This document shows positions 33,082 to 41,926 of a stretch of DNA of 64,000 bases, one piece after another. Source of the DNA: Paraburkholderia graminis C4D1M. Lineage in GTDB: Bacteria > Pseudomonadota > Gammaproteobacteria > Burkholderiales > Burkholderiaceae. Where the stretch lies: the NCBI RefSeq assembly GCF_000172415.1, contig NZ_ABLD01000005.1, positions 372,001 through 436,000 of the forward strand, read 5' to 3'. The notes beneath the pieces are model-generated. The model saw only the letters and a program-made list of their open reading frames with translations. It had not been told where the DNA came from and ran no database searches. The position numbers and the translations under genes are program-made. How positions within the stretch are numbered: position 1 is the stretch's first letter; every line of letters starts with the position of its first letter.

Positions 33082-35595
33082 GTGAAGCGCCTTATTCCCC
33101 TGATTCTGGAGACACTCGACCGAGGTCTGACCCGCGTGAACCCGCTCGTGGCCGCGGCGCTGTGGCACCTGCGCCATCCGACCCGCCGCGGCGTACTCAA
33201 GGCGTGCGCGGCGCTTCCGCTGCTGTTCGTGCTGTATGTGCTGGTCCTGATTCCGTTCACACCGGGCATCGGCGATATTCGCAAGGCGAAGATCGAGCAG
33301 CCGGCGCGCATTCTCTCCGCGGACGGCAAACTGCTCGCCGAGTTCAAGCCGTCCAACCGCGAGTGGGTCAAGCTGAAGGACATCTCGCCGAACGTGGTCA
33401 ATGCGCTGATCGCTACCGAAGACCATCGCTTCTATCAGCATTTCGGGCTCGACTGGCGGCGCACGGCATCGGCCGCGCTGCATACGTTTTCCGGCGACCG
33501 GCAGGGCGGCTCGACCATCACGCAGCAACTCGCGCGCAATCTTTATCCCGACGAAATCGGCCGCGCGCCGACGCTCACGCGCAAGCTCAAGGAAGCGATC
33601 ACGGCCTTCAAGATCGAGGCGCTCTATACGAAGGACGAGATCCTCGAAACCTACCTGAACACCGTGCCGTTTCTGTACAACGCATACGGCATCGAGATGG
33701 CCGCGCGCACGTACTTCGACAAGTCGGCGTCGGAGCTGAACGTGCTCGAAAGCGCGACGCTCGCGGGCATGCTGAAGGGCAACAGCTATTACAACCCGGT
33801 GCTCAATCCGGAGCGCGCATTGCAGCGGCGCAATACCGTGCTCGGGCAGATGGTGAAGTTCGGCAAGCTCACGCCCGCCGCCTATCAGACGCTCAGTAAA
33901 AAGCCGTTGCGCATCGACTTCGAGCGGCAGACCGAGCCGCCCGGACCCGCGCCGCACTTCGCGCAGCAACTGCGCAAATGGCTTGCGGCATGGGCCGACC
34001 GGAACGACTACAACCTTTACTCCGACGGCCTCGTGGTGCGCACCACGATCGATTCGCGTCTGCAGACGATGGCCACGCAGGCGGTGATTTTGCAGGGCAA
34101 CCAGTTGCAGGGCATCGCGAATGCGGCGTGGGGCAGCCGTGCCGGTTGTTCGAACGGCAAGGACCTGCTCGCGACGTTCCTGCGCGAAACGCCCGACTAT
34201 CGCGCCGCGAAAGACACGGGCCTCTCCGACGACGACGCGCTCAAGCGCGTGTCGGCGAACCGCGGCCTCGTGCAGTCGGTATGCGAATCGAAAACGCGCG
34301 TGCAGGCCGATTTTCTCGCGATGGACCCGCGCAACGGCCAGATCCGCGCGTGGGTCGGCAGCCGCGATTTCAGCCAGGACCCGTTCGATCATGTGCAGCA
34401 GGCGCGGCGTCAGCCGGGCTCGACCTTCAAGCCGTTCGTCTACGCGGCGGCCTTCGAGGCGGGCGCGAAACCGTCGGACACGTTGCTCGATCAGCCCGTC
34501 GAAATTCAACTCGCGGGCGGCGAAGTCTGGCGTCCGGGCGACGAGGACGAACCGAGCGAGCGGCCCATCACGCTGCGCGACGGCCTCGCGTATTCGCGCA
34601 ACCGCATCACCGCGCAACTGATGCAGACAGTCGGTCCGAACAAGGTCGCGCGGCTCGCCCGCGCGATGGGCGTGCGCGACAGTCCGCTCGAGGCGGTGCC
34701 GTCGCTGGCATTGGGCACGAGCCCGGTCACGCTGAAGGAAATGGTCTCGGCATACGGCACGATCGCCAACCTCGGCGGATACGTGGAGCCGGTGATGGTC
34801 ACGCGCATCGAGGACCGCAACGGCGAGGTGCTGGCCGACTTCGCGCCGACGCCGCCGCAGCAGGAACTGTCCGCCGATGCGGCGCGCACGCTCGTCGACG
34901 TGATGCGCGACGTCGTCAATCGCGGCACCGGATCGGCGATACGCGGACGCTTCGGCGTGCGCGGCGACGTCGCCGGCAAGACCGGCACGACGCAGGGCAA
35001 CGCGGACGGCTGGTTCATCCTGATCCATCCGCAACTCGTGGCTGGCGCGTGGGTCGGTTTCAACGACAGCCGCGTGACCTTGCGCAGCGATTACTGGGGG
35101 CAGGGGGCGCATAGCGCGCTGCCGATCGTCGGCGACTTTTTCCAGCGCGCGCAGCGCTCGAAGCTCGTCGACACGCGCGTCAAATTCGACACCGAGCACC
35201 AGCCTGGCTGGTTCGCCGAGCGTTCGGAGCGGTTGCGGGCGTGGTTCCAGCAACTGTTTCCGCCGACGGCGCCGACGGTCAAGCCGGATGCGGCGGTGAC
35301 TGCGCGGAATACGACGCGGCGTGCGCCGGTTGAGGTTGCTTCGTCGGAGGCGGGGGCGGCTGCGTCGAGTGCCGCGGCGGCTTTGGCGGCGAGCGAAGAC
35401 ACGCGGGCGCTGCCGCCGTTGCTGACGGCGCCTGGCGCGGCTTCAGGTGCGGCGGTTCTGAATGAGCCGGTCCACGGCGAAGCGCGCGGCGCCGGCACAG
35501 CGGCTTCGGCACCGACGCCCACGCCCGACGACGTGATGCCGCCGGATGCGGTGAGCGTCGAAGGTCAGCCGAGCGGAGCGGGTGCGTCGGAGTGA
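33082..35595 (+). CDS. Class A penicillin-binding protein (glycosyltransferase/transpeptidase)
   Basis: A bifunctional peptidoglycan synthase of 837 residues counted from GTG 33082 (a TTG at 33043 is an alternative). After a cytoplasmic tail comes one membrane helix (ALPLLFVLYVLVLIPF). The GT51 domain shows catalytic Glu113 in EDHRFYQHFG, then QGGSTITQQLARNL. The transpeptidase domain shows Ser447-x-x-Lys450 (STFK), Ser505-Arg-Asn507 and Lys633-Thr-Gly635. The Ala/Pro-rich tail after about residue 720 is low complexity and probably disordered. A less common insert (AWGSRAGCSNGKDLLATFLRE) sits ahead of the transpeptidase core. It resembles PBP1a-like enzymes; which paralogue is not clear. Confidence 0.93.
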   Translation: MKRLIPLILETLDRGLTRVNPLVAAALWHLRHPTRRGVLKACAALPLLFVLYVLVLIPFTPGIGDIRKAKIEQPARILSADGKLLAEFKPSNREWVKLKDISPNVVNALIATEDHRFYQHFGLDWRRTASAALHTFSGDRQGGSTITQQLARNLYPDEIGRAPTLTRKLKEAITAFKIEALYTKDEILETYLNTVPFLYNAYGIEMAARTYFDKSASELNVLESATLAGMLKGNSYYNPVLNPERALQRRNTVLGQMVKFGKLTPAAYQTLSKKPLRIDFERQTEPPGPAPHFAQQLRKWLAAWADRNDYNLYSDGLVVRTTIDSRLQTMATQAVILQGNQLQGIANAAWGSRAGCSNGKDLLATFLRETPDYRAAKDTGLSDDDALKRVSANRGLVQSVCESKTRVQADFLAMDPRNGQIRAWVGSRDFSQDPFDHVQQARRQPGSTFKPFVYAAAFEAGAKPSDTLLDQPVEIQLAGGEVWRPGDEDEPSERPITLRDGLAYSRNRITAQLMQTVGPNKVARLARAMGVRDSPLEAVPSLALGTSPVTLKEMVSAYGTIANLGGYVEPVMVTRIEDRNGEVLADFAPTPPQQELSADAARTLVDVMRDVVNRGTGSAIRGRFGVRGDVAGKTGTTQGNADGWFILIHPQLVAGAWVGFNDSRVTLRSDYWGQGAHSALPIVGDFFQRAQRSKLVDTRVKFDTEHQPGWFAERSERLRAWFQQLFPPTAPTVKPDAAVTARNTTRRAPVEVASSEAGAAASSAAAALAASEDTRALPPLLTAPGAASGAAVLNEPVHGEARGAGTAASAPTPTPDDVMPPDAVSVEGQPSGAGASE

Positions 35596-35623
35596 ATGCC
35601 TGCACAAGCCACGTGAGCCTCGC

Positions 35624-36976
35624 CTAATATTCCGCCACGCCTGGCCGCCCCGGCGCTTCCCGCTGCGCCCCGCCCGCCGACGTCTCCAGCGCCGTATCGT
35701 GATGCAGCAGCAGCGCGGCCGCCGCGCCGACGAGTCCAGCGCCTCCGAGGCACAGGAGGCCCGCGCCGAAGCCGCCGGTGCTGTCCTTGATCCAGCCCAT
35801 CGCGTAAGGTCCGAAGAAGCCCGCGAGGTTGCCGAGCGAATTGATCGCGGCGATGCCGCCCGCCGCCGCGGCGCCCGAGAGGAACGCGGCCGGCAGCGTC
35901 CAGATAACGGGCAGGCAGCCGAAAATGCCGAAGCCGGCGATCGACAGCGCGATCATTTTCTGCACCGGATTATCGAGCCCCGCCGACGCCGCGATGCCAA
36001 CCGCGGCCACCGTCAGCGCGAAAGCGACATGGCGTTTGCGTTCGAGCTTGCGGTCCGAATGACGTCCCCAATAGACCATGCTGATCACGCCGACGATATA
36101 CGGCAACGACGTCACGAAGCCCGTCTGCAAGTTGGTCAAGCCGAACGACTTCACGATCTGCGGCAGGAAAAAGCTCAAGCCATAATTCGTTGCGTTTGCA
36201 CCGAAGTAGATGAGCGCGATGGCAAGCACCCGCCGATTGAAAAGCGCTTCCTTCACGCTGAATGCATGCGCGGCCTCGCGATGTTCGCGCTCCTGCTTCT
36301 GACGCGCGACGAGCCATTCGCGTTCGTCGTCGGCAAGCCAGGTTGCGTCGGCCGGCTTGTCGGTCAGGTAGAACCAGACCGCGAACGCGAGCAGCAGCGC
36401 GGGCGCCGCTTCGATCAGATAAACCCATTGCCAGCCGGCGAGCCCGCCGAAGCCATCCATGGAGAGCAGGGCGCCTGAAATGGGCCCGCCTATCACCGTG
36501 GATAACGGAATCGCCGCCATGAAATAGCCGACCACGCGACCGCGATAGGCGGCCGGAAACCACAATGTGAGCAGGAAGATAACGCCGGGAAAGAAGCCCG
36601 CTTCAGCCACGCCGAGCAGAACGCGCAAGCCGTAAAAAACATGCGCCGCCGAAAACCCCGTGTATTGCGCGATATGTGGGATATACGCCATCGCGCCGGC
36701 GAGCAGGCCCCACGTGAACATGATTCTCGCGATCCAGCGACGCGCGCCGAACTTCTCGAGCAGCAGGTTGGACGGCACTTCGAAAAAGAAGTACGCGATA
36801 AAGAAAATCCCCGCGCCGAAACCGAATGCACTCGCGGAAAGCCCGAGCGCCTTGTTCATCTGCAGCGCGGCGAAGCCGACGTTCACGCGGTCCAGATAGG
36901 CGATGAAATAGCAGACGATCAGGAACGGCACGAGCCGAACCGTCACACGTTTCATGGTACGTGCTTCGAGTTCCAT
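35624..36976 (-). CDS. MFS transporter, anion:cation symporter type
   Basis: A 450-residue, 12-helix transporter. The start is fixed by GGAGGAG just before ATG 36976. It has the ACS-family (phthalate/glucarate/tartrate) opening VPFLIVCYFIAYLDRVNVGFAALQMNK and the loop NLLLEKFGARRWIARIMFTWG. Substrates in this family are organic anions; none can be named here because no catabolic gene adjoins it. It is convergent with the penicillin-binding protein gene, 28 bases away. Confidence 0.88.
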   Translation of the reverse strand: MELEARTMKRVTVRLVPFLIVCYFIAYLDRVNVGFAALQMNKALGLSASAFGFGAGIFFIAYFFFEVPSNLLLEKFGARRWIARIMFTWGLLAGAMAYIPHIAQYTGFSAAHVFYGLRVLLGVAEAGFFPGVIFLLTLWFPAAYRGRVVGYFMAAIPLSTVIGGPISGALLSMDGFGGLAGWQWVYLIEAAPALLLAFAVWFYLTDKPADATWLADDEREWLVARQKQEREHREAAHAFSVKEALFNRRVLAIALIYFGANATNYGLSFFLPQIVKSFGLTNLQTGFVTSLPYIVGVISMVYWGRHSDRKLERKRHVAFALTVAAVGIAASAGLDNPVQKMIALSIAGFGIFGCLPVIWTLPAAFLSGAAAAGGIAAINSLGNLAGFFGPYAMGWIKDSTGGFGAGLLCLGGAGLVGAAAALLLHHDTALETSAGGAQREAPGRPGVAEY

Positions 36977-37265
36977 CGATGTCTCCTCCAGTTCATTGTC
37001 CGGATGGTTCAGAAGATGCCGTTACAGACTAGTCGCTCGGCCACGTTTCGGGAAGTGCTTTAAACAGTCCGCGCGCGCCAATGCGTCGAGGCCGCGGTCA
37101 GTAAGCGCACGCGGATTGTCCGGGCGAAGGCAACAGTGTTTTCGACCCATGAGGCTGATCTCCAGCGGCAGATTCAGGATAATTCGATTCGCGGAAAAAC
37201 CATCTAACCGATCCGCGACGACTCCGTCGGCGGATCACGCAACGATCAGCAAACTCAGGTACATC

Positions 37266-37577
37266 ATGTTGAATAAGCTACGCGATTGGGCGCGCGTCGC
37301 TCTCGCAGCGCTCGCGACAGGCGGCGCGCTTGCCGGCTGCGCATCGTCGACGCATGTCGTCGCAACCGATAAACCCGGCACGTATACGGTCGCCGCGAGC
37401 GCGACGGGCGGGCGCATGGCATGGGCCCGCGCACACGGCGAGGCGCTGAACGAAGCGCGCGATTACTGCGAGCGCCTCGGCATGCAAAGCAGTGTCAAGG
37501 AAGAATCGGTGAGCGGGGTGGCGATGCTGACGACGCACGCGTCTTCGCTGAACTTCGAATGTCATCCGAAGTTCTAG
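37266..37577 (+). CDS. Small lipoprotein, unknown function
   Basis: A 103-residue protein with a signal peptide and a lipobox LAGC (Cys at about residue 24), so probably anchored in the envelope. The mature part is short: a TYTVAASATGGRMAWARAHGEALNEARDYCERLGM segment and a C-terminal NFECHPKF. Two cysteines in the mature chain could form a disulfide. The pattern resembles small enterobacterial-style lipoproteins with a YecR/DUF-type fold, but the family is not certain. Start ATG 37266 chosen over a much longer frame that lacks a signal peptide. Confidence 0.75.
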   Translation: MLNKLRDWARVALAALATGGALAGCASSTHVVATDKPGTYTVAASATGGRMAWARAHGEALNEARDYCERLGMQSSVKEESVSGVAMLTTHASSLNFECHPKF

Positions 37578-37651
37578 AACGAAGCGCGTGCGGCAGGGGT
37601 GTTGCGCGGTTTGCGCTGCGGTTTGCGCTTATTTTGCGGCTTATTTGTAGC

Positions 37652-38104
37652 TTATTTCTTGTGGTCGAATGTGACGAGCTTGTTGTCGTTTGTGTCCGCC
37701 ACGAAAATGGCGAGGAGGCGGGCCGGCTCGGTATCGCTCGCATTTTCGCTGACGGTGTGATGCGCGCCCGGCTTCTCGATCCAGTGCTCGCCCGCATGGA
37801 ACACCTGCGCTTCTTTGCCGTCGACGCCGCTGCGAATTGTGCCCGACAACACATACGCGACCACGAAAGCCTTTCCGTGCCGATGCGGCGACGACTTGCC
37901 GCCCGGCGCGTAATCGACCACCAGCGCCGTCATTTTCTTGCCGGGCACGTTGGCGATCGCTTCGGCGAAGGCAGGCGTGATGGTCTCGGCAGCGGCAGCG
38001 GCGGCGGCTTGGCCGGTTGAGTCGGCGGCAAGCGCGGCTTGCGAGGTGGCGAGCATGCCGAAACCGGCGAGCGTTGCCGCGGCAATCAGGGTGTGTAGTT
38101 TCAT
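37652..38104 (-). CDS. Secreted cupin-domain protein
   Basis: A 150-residue protein with a Sec signal peptide (LIAAATLAGFGMLATSQAALA-AD) and one small cupin barrel: PGGKSSPHRHGKAFVVAYVLSG holds the first metal-binding motif (HxH...), and HAGEHWIEKPGAHHTVSEN the second His. It is expected to bind a metal in the periplasm. Its start overlaps the azoreductase stop as ATGA, so the pair is an operon; a link to quinone or azo-compound stress is possible but not shown. Confidence 0.85.
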   Translation of the reverse strand: MKLHTLIAAATLAGFGMLATSQAALAADSTGQAAAAAAAETITPAFAEAIANVPGKKMTALVVDYAPGGKSSPHRHGKAFVVAYVLSGTIRSGVDGKEAQVFHAGEHWIEKPGAHHTVSENASDTEPARLLAIFVADTNDNKLVTFDHKK

Positions 38105-38805
38105 TGCGTCATCTCCGAGTCTGCGTCTTCATGTTGTGCGGCGTCTGCGTTATTCGCATGCGAAGCCGCGTTTGCCGAATTGGCCCAGCTAGCCGCCACC
38201 GCCGATAATTCGTCGCGTGCGCGTTCGAGCGCTTCGGCTCGTGCTTCCTGATTCGCGAACTGCAACGGCTGCGCGTCGACGAACGCCGGCGCCGCGACGC
38301 CGAGAAATCCGAACGCGGCGTTGAGCGCGGGCGTAAGCGCGTCCATCGACGCGTACGGCGAGCCCGGCCGCAAGTCCGCGCCGCGGCTCGTGATGAACAG
38401 CACTTTCTTGCCCGCGAGCTGGCCGACGATGCGGCCGTCGTCGCCATGCTTATAGGTAACGCCGGCGCGCGAAATCGCGTCGACGAACGTCTTGAATGCG
38501 GACGGCATCGACCAGTTGTACATGGGCATCGCGAACACGAGCGCATCGGCGGCGAGCACGCGCTGGCAGAGCGCATCCGACGCCGCGAGCCGCGCCTTCA
38601 TGGCCGGCGTGCGCTCGTGCGGCGCCGCGTAGATTGCGATCGCGAACGCTTCGTCGACGTGCGACGGCGTATCGACGGAGACATCGAGATAATCGACTTC
38701 CAAGTCCGGGTGCCCGGCGCGCAGACGTTCCACAAAAAAACGGCTCAACGCCCGCGAGTTCGAACGCTCGCGTTTCGCGCTGGCATCGACATGCATGAGC
38801 TTCAT
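38101..38805 (-). CDS. azoR: FMN-dependent NADH:quinone/azo reductase
   Basis: A flavodoxin-like-fold enzyme reducing quinones and azo dyes with NADH. The 234 residues show the AzoR start MKLMHVDASAKRERSNSRALSRFF (FMN phosphate loop) and the FMN-binding FAMPMYNWSMPSAFKTFVDAI. ITSRGADLRPGSPYAS also matches AzoR. An extra Ala/Asn-rich C-terminal tail of about 25 residues (SANAASHANNADAAQHEDAD) is unusual for the family. It is the first gene of a two-gene operon with the secreted cupin and is divergent from the HD/LuxR regulator. Confidence 0.9.
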   Translation of the reverse strand: MKLMHVDASAKRERSNSRALSRFFVERLRAGHPDLEVDYLDVSVDTPSHVDEAFAIAIYAAPHERTPAMKARLAASDALCQRVLAADALVFAMPMYNWSMPSAFKTFVDAISRAGVTYKHGDDGRIVGQLAGKKVLFITSRGADLRPGSPYASMDALTPALNAAFGFLGVAAPAFVDAQPLQFANQEARAEALERARDELSAVAASWANSANAASHANNADAAQHEDADSEMTQ

Positions 38806-39089
38806 CGTCGGTTCCTTCAGGGTTGAATGGGTGATGTCAGATTAGTGCCTGGAGTGGCTTTCGGAAATGACCGGTTTTTGAGAAATTGAGGTGGCCAGTT
38901 CGCGTCGGCGGGCGGACATTTCTAAAAAGCTCTGTCATGCGATTCGTTGATAATTTATCTTATGTCAAATCAACTATTCGACGGCGCGCACATCTCATCA
39001 CCTCCGATCCACCAGGCACTGCGGTGCAGCGCTTCGAACCGTCGCGTATGATTGTTAGCCCATTCCGGCGACGTACCCTATCCCATCCG

Positions 39090-40562
39090 ATGTTCGACCT
39101 TCAGACCAGCCACGCCACGCTGCGTATTTTCGATGCGGTGAGAGCCCTCGCTTTCATCGGTGATCTGAGCATGGGACAGCCGACCGATCATTCGTTGCGC
39201 ACCGGGTGGCTAGCAGTACGGCTCGCAGAAGCGGCCGGACTCGAGGCCTCGGCCTGCGACGCGGTCCGCGAGGTGTCGCTGCTACGTTGGTCGGGTTGCA
39301 CGGCAAACGCGGCAGGGTTCGCAACAGTGTTCGGCGACGATATCGCGGTCCGGACAGCGATGCTCGAGAGCAGGCCCGGCATCGCGGAGACGATTGGCGG
39401 CGTCGGCGCCGCGATGATGCCTCTCGCGCAAACTCACTGCGAAGTATCCGGCGAGGTCGCGCGAATAATGGGGCTTTCGAGTGGGACCGAAACGGCGCTG
39501 CGCCACATTTTCGAAACCTGGGACGGCAGCGGCGTGCCCGCACAACTCGCCCGCGAGGCGGTGCCGATATCCGTACTCGTCGTCGCGCTTGCTGGCGACC
39601 TGGAGGTGTTCAGCCGCACATATGGAGTCGAAGCGGCGCTTGCGCTGATCGAACAACGCTCCGGCGCGCGGTATCCGGAGAGCCTCGTCGCAGTCGCGAC
39701 ACGCCACGCCGGCAGTTGGCTGACGGAACTGGAGCGCCAGGCGCTGAATGATTTTGACGTCGTGCTCGCGACCGCCGATATGCAACGGACCACGTCGGCG
39801 GAATTGATCGCCGACATCATCGATCTGAAATTGCCGTGGATGACGGGCTTTTCACGTGCGGTCGCAATGACGGCCGCCGAATGCTACGCACGATTCGCGT
39901 CGGATGACGCAGCAGGCGCGCTTGTCTATCGGGCTGGATTGATTCATGGCATCGGCAGGGCCGCCGTGCCGAATGAAGTGTGGAACCTACCTACTCGCTT
40001 GTCGCCGAGCGCCTGGGAAAAGGTGCGGCTCGTGCCCTACTGGACGGAGCGCGCCGGCAAGCAAACCGGCTCGCTCGGCGAAGCCACCGTGCTTGCGTCC
40101 CATGCGTACGAGCGGCAAGACGGCTCGGGGTATTTTCGCGGCGTGCGCGACCCGGCATTGACGTTGGAGGCTCGTGTGCTGGCTGCGTCGGTGGCATGGG
40201 TTGCGTTGCGCTCGCCGCGCCCGTGGCGCGCCGCGCTGACCGATGAGGCGGCCGCACACGTGCTGCAAGACGAGGCTGCCAATGGCCGGCTATGCCGCGA
40301 GGTGGTGGACGCGCTGGTGGCGGAACGGATCCCCGTCGCAAGGCGCGCGGCAAGAAGTGTGTCACATGGTCCGCGTCTGTCTGCGAGAGAGATCGACGTC
40401 CTGCGTGCGATCTCGCGAGGTGCGAGCAACAAGCAAGCCGCGCAGGAATTGACGATGAGTCCGAGCACGGTGCGCACCCACGTGGAGAGCGTGTTTCGCA
40501 AGCTCGAGTGTTCGACACGCGCGGCAGCAACACTCAAGGCGTCGACGATGGGCCTGATCTAG
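39090..40562 (+). CDS. Regulator with two degenerate HD-GYP lobes and a LuxR-type HTH
   Basis: 490 residues from ATG 39090. Two HD-GYP-like halves are visible: an N-terminal one ending FETWDGSGVPAQLAREAVPISV, and a second with LIHGIGRAAVPNEVWNLPTRL and HAYERQDGSGYFRGVRDP. The catalytic HD pair is lost in the second half (His286-Gly287 where His-Asp is needed), so phosphodiesterase activity on c-di-GMP is doubtful. Residues about 430-490 are a LuxR/FixJ HTH (LSAREIDVLRAISRGASNKQAAQELTMSPSTVRTHVES). It may sense a ligand through the HD folds. It is divergent from azoR and convergent with a cupin gene. Confidence 0.85.
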   Translation: MFDLQTSHATLRIFDAVRALAFIGDLSMGQPTDHSLRTGWLAVRLAEAAGLEASACDAVREVSLLRWSGCTANAAGFATVFGDDIAVRTAMLESRPGIAETIGGVGAAMMPLAQTHCEVSGEVARIMGLSSGTETALRHIFETWDGSGVPAQLAREAVPISVLVVALAGDLEVFSRTYGVEAALALIEQRSGARYPESLVAVATRHAGSWLTELERQALNDFDVVLATADMQRTTSAELIADIIDLKLPWMTGFSRAVAMTAAECYARFASDDAAGALVYRAGLIHGIGRAAVPNEVWNLPTRLSPSAWEKVRLVPYWTERAGKQTGSLGEATVLASHAYERQDGSGYFRGVRDPALTLEARVLAASVAWVALRSPRPWRAALTDEAAAHVLQDEAANGRLCREVVDALVAERIPVARRAARSVSHGPRLSAREIDVLRAISRGASNKQAAQELTMSPSTVRTHVESVFRKLECSTRAAATLKASTMGLI

Positions 40563-40583
40563 CTGCATGGCGTTGCCCTGCCC

Positions 40584-40925
40584 TCAGCGAGACGATCCGG
40601 CCAGCACAATGTCCGGGACGCCGCCCGCCTGGACCGTGAGATAGACGACATCCTCATTCGTCTCGTTCTTGACGTGGTGAACGGTGCCCGGATCAACCGA
40701 GTAAAATTCGCGCACCTCGGTGCTCTGAACCTGACCGTCGATATTCAACTCGACGGTCAAGACGCCCCGGATCACGAGAAACCGGTCACTGACATTCGTG
40801 TGGTGATGCCATTGCGTTTCACCGCCGGCTTGAACCGTCGTTTGCAGGATCGAGCACCCTTCCTCGCGCAATAGCGTCTTGTACTGCACCTTGCCGTTGG
40901 CAAGCGGAATATCGTTGTCATTCAT
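40584..40925 (-). CDS. Small cupin-domain protein
   Basis: A cytoplasmic 113-residue single cupin: QWHHHTNVSDRFLVIRGVLTVE gives the first motif and FYSVDPGTVHHVKNETNED the second. No signal peptide. Such small cupins bind a metal and may act as isomerases, dioxygenases or sensors, and the function here cannot be told. Upstream of it, 80 bases from the start, lies a perfect 22-base inverted repeat that may be an operator. Confidence 0.82.
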   Translation of the reverse strand: MNDNDIPLANGKVQYKTLLREEGCSILQTTVQAGGETQWHHHTNVSDRFLVIRGVLTVELNIDGQVQSTEVREFYSVDPGTVHHVKNETNEDVVYLTVQAGGVPDIVLAGSSR

Positions 40926-41004
40926 TTCATTCTCCGATGCGAGTCAGTAGCGTGTTGTGTCGCCGCGGCTCCAACGGCATCATGGCAGCCGACTGATCGC
41001 TGAG

Positions 41005-41026
41005 GTATCGGTCGAATGACCGATAC
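41005..41026. promoter_or_regulatory. Perfect 22-base inverted repeat, candidate operator
   Basis: GTATCGGTC-GAAT-GACCGATAC has nine-base perfect arms. It lies between the cupin and TetR genes, 80 bases upstream of the cupin start, and is not followed by a T tract, which argues for a protein-binding site over a terminator. Confidence 0.6.
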
Positions 41027-41168
41027 GCGCGAGCGTGCCTCTAAAGCACGTTTCCGTTCCAGTCGAAAGAAGCCGGAATAGCGAAATTCTGCGCGCCTGA
41101 AAACACCTTGACGCGACGCGAAGCCGGTTTTCAAGCCCAGCGAAAATACTTCGCTGCCCGAATCAATG

Positions 41169-41846
41169 TTAATCAGGCTTTGCACGTGTGTCGCAGTGAC
41201 GAACCAGCGCCTCCCATCCCGCCATCGTCATCTCAGCGACGGCCTGGAGTTCTGCTCTTTCGGCGCCGTCCCGCGCCCGGATCGCCATACCGCTTTGTAC
41301 TGTTTGCAGGAACCTCGCGAGTTTCGCTATATCCACGGACCCCGGCAACTCACCCTCGGCAACGGCCCTTTCCAGGCGCGACACGAGCACATCAAACGCT
41401 CCACCTCGCGCGGCCCGCATCAAGTCGCCGAGCTCGGCATGGCCGTCGCTCCCGACGCTCCCCAGTGTGACCATGCAGCCGTGCGGCAGACCGCAATCTG
41501 CCCCAGTCATCGCCACGGCTGAGTCCCACAGATAGGCGAACGCCGCTTCGCGTGCTGTGACCGCCTTGCGAAAGCTTCCCAGGACCAGATGCTCGTAGGT
41601 CTCCGAGTAAAACCGCATCGCTTCGGCATATAGCTCGTCTTTCGATCCGAAAGCGGCATAGAGGCTGGTCGGGCCGACGCCGAGCGCATTGGTCAGGTCT
41701 GCGATTGAGGTCGCCTCATAACCCTTGATCCAAAAAAGCCTCATGGCTTGCGCCAATGCAGCCTCGCGATCGAAAGCGCGTGGCCTGCCGCGGCCACGAA
41801 GTGGGCGTCCAACGGTGCTCGGAGATTTCTCTGATTTTTTTTGCAT
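41169..41846 (-). CDS. TetR/AcrR-family repressor
   Basis: 225 residues. The N-terminal HTH (AFDREAALAQAMRLFWIKGYEATSIADLTNALGVGPTSLYAAFGSKDELYAEAMRFY) is classic TetR; the C-terminal domain begins near residue 85 and resembles the YxaF/LmrA-type ligand pocket, containing CGLPHGCMVTLG with two cysteines. It is divergent from an SDR gene, and two copies of the same 15-base element lie in the shared promoter, one overlapping its own start codon. Autorepression and control of the SDR gene are likely. Confidence 0.9.
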   Translation of the reverse strand: MQKKSEKSPSTVGRPLRGRGRPRAFDREAALAQAMRLFWIKGYEATSIADLTNALGVGPTSLYAAFGSKDELYAEAMRFYSETYEHLVLGSFRKAVTAREAAFAYLWDSAVAMTGADCGLPHGCMVTLGSVGSDGHAELGDLMRAARGGAFDVLVSRLERAVAEGELPGSVDIAKLARFLQTVQSGMAIRARDGAERAELQAVAEMTMAGWEALVRHCDTRAKPD

Positions 41847-41916
41847 CGATCACTACACAAATATCTTGACTGTCTGTGCCGCCGATTTTACCATTTATGC
41901 ATCGATCACTACATAA
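41842..41916 (+). promoter_or_regulatory. Divergent TetR/SDR promoter with duplicated operator-like element
   Basis: TGCATCGATCACTACA is repeated directly at 41842 and at 41898 (56-base offset), the second copy flanked by TTTATG and CATAAA. Between them a sigma-70-like promoter for the SDR gene is visible: TTGACT (41866-41871), 17 bases, TACCAT (41889-41894). The first copy covers the TetR start codon and the second lies downstream of the -10 box. Confidence 0.7.
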
Positions 41917-41926
41917 AAGGCGGGCA

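Noticed and set aside
32758..35253. An 831-codon frame antisense to the penicillin-binding protein
   Set aside because: The sense frame has all class A PBP motifs, and the antisense translation is Arg-rich with no domain.
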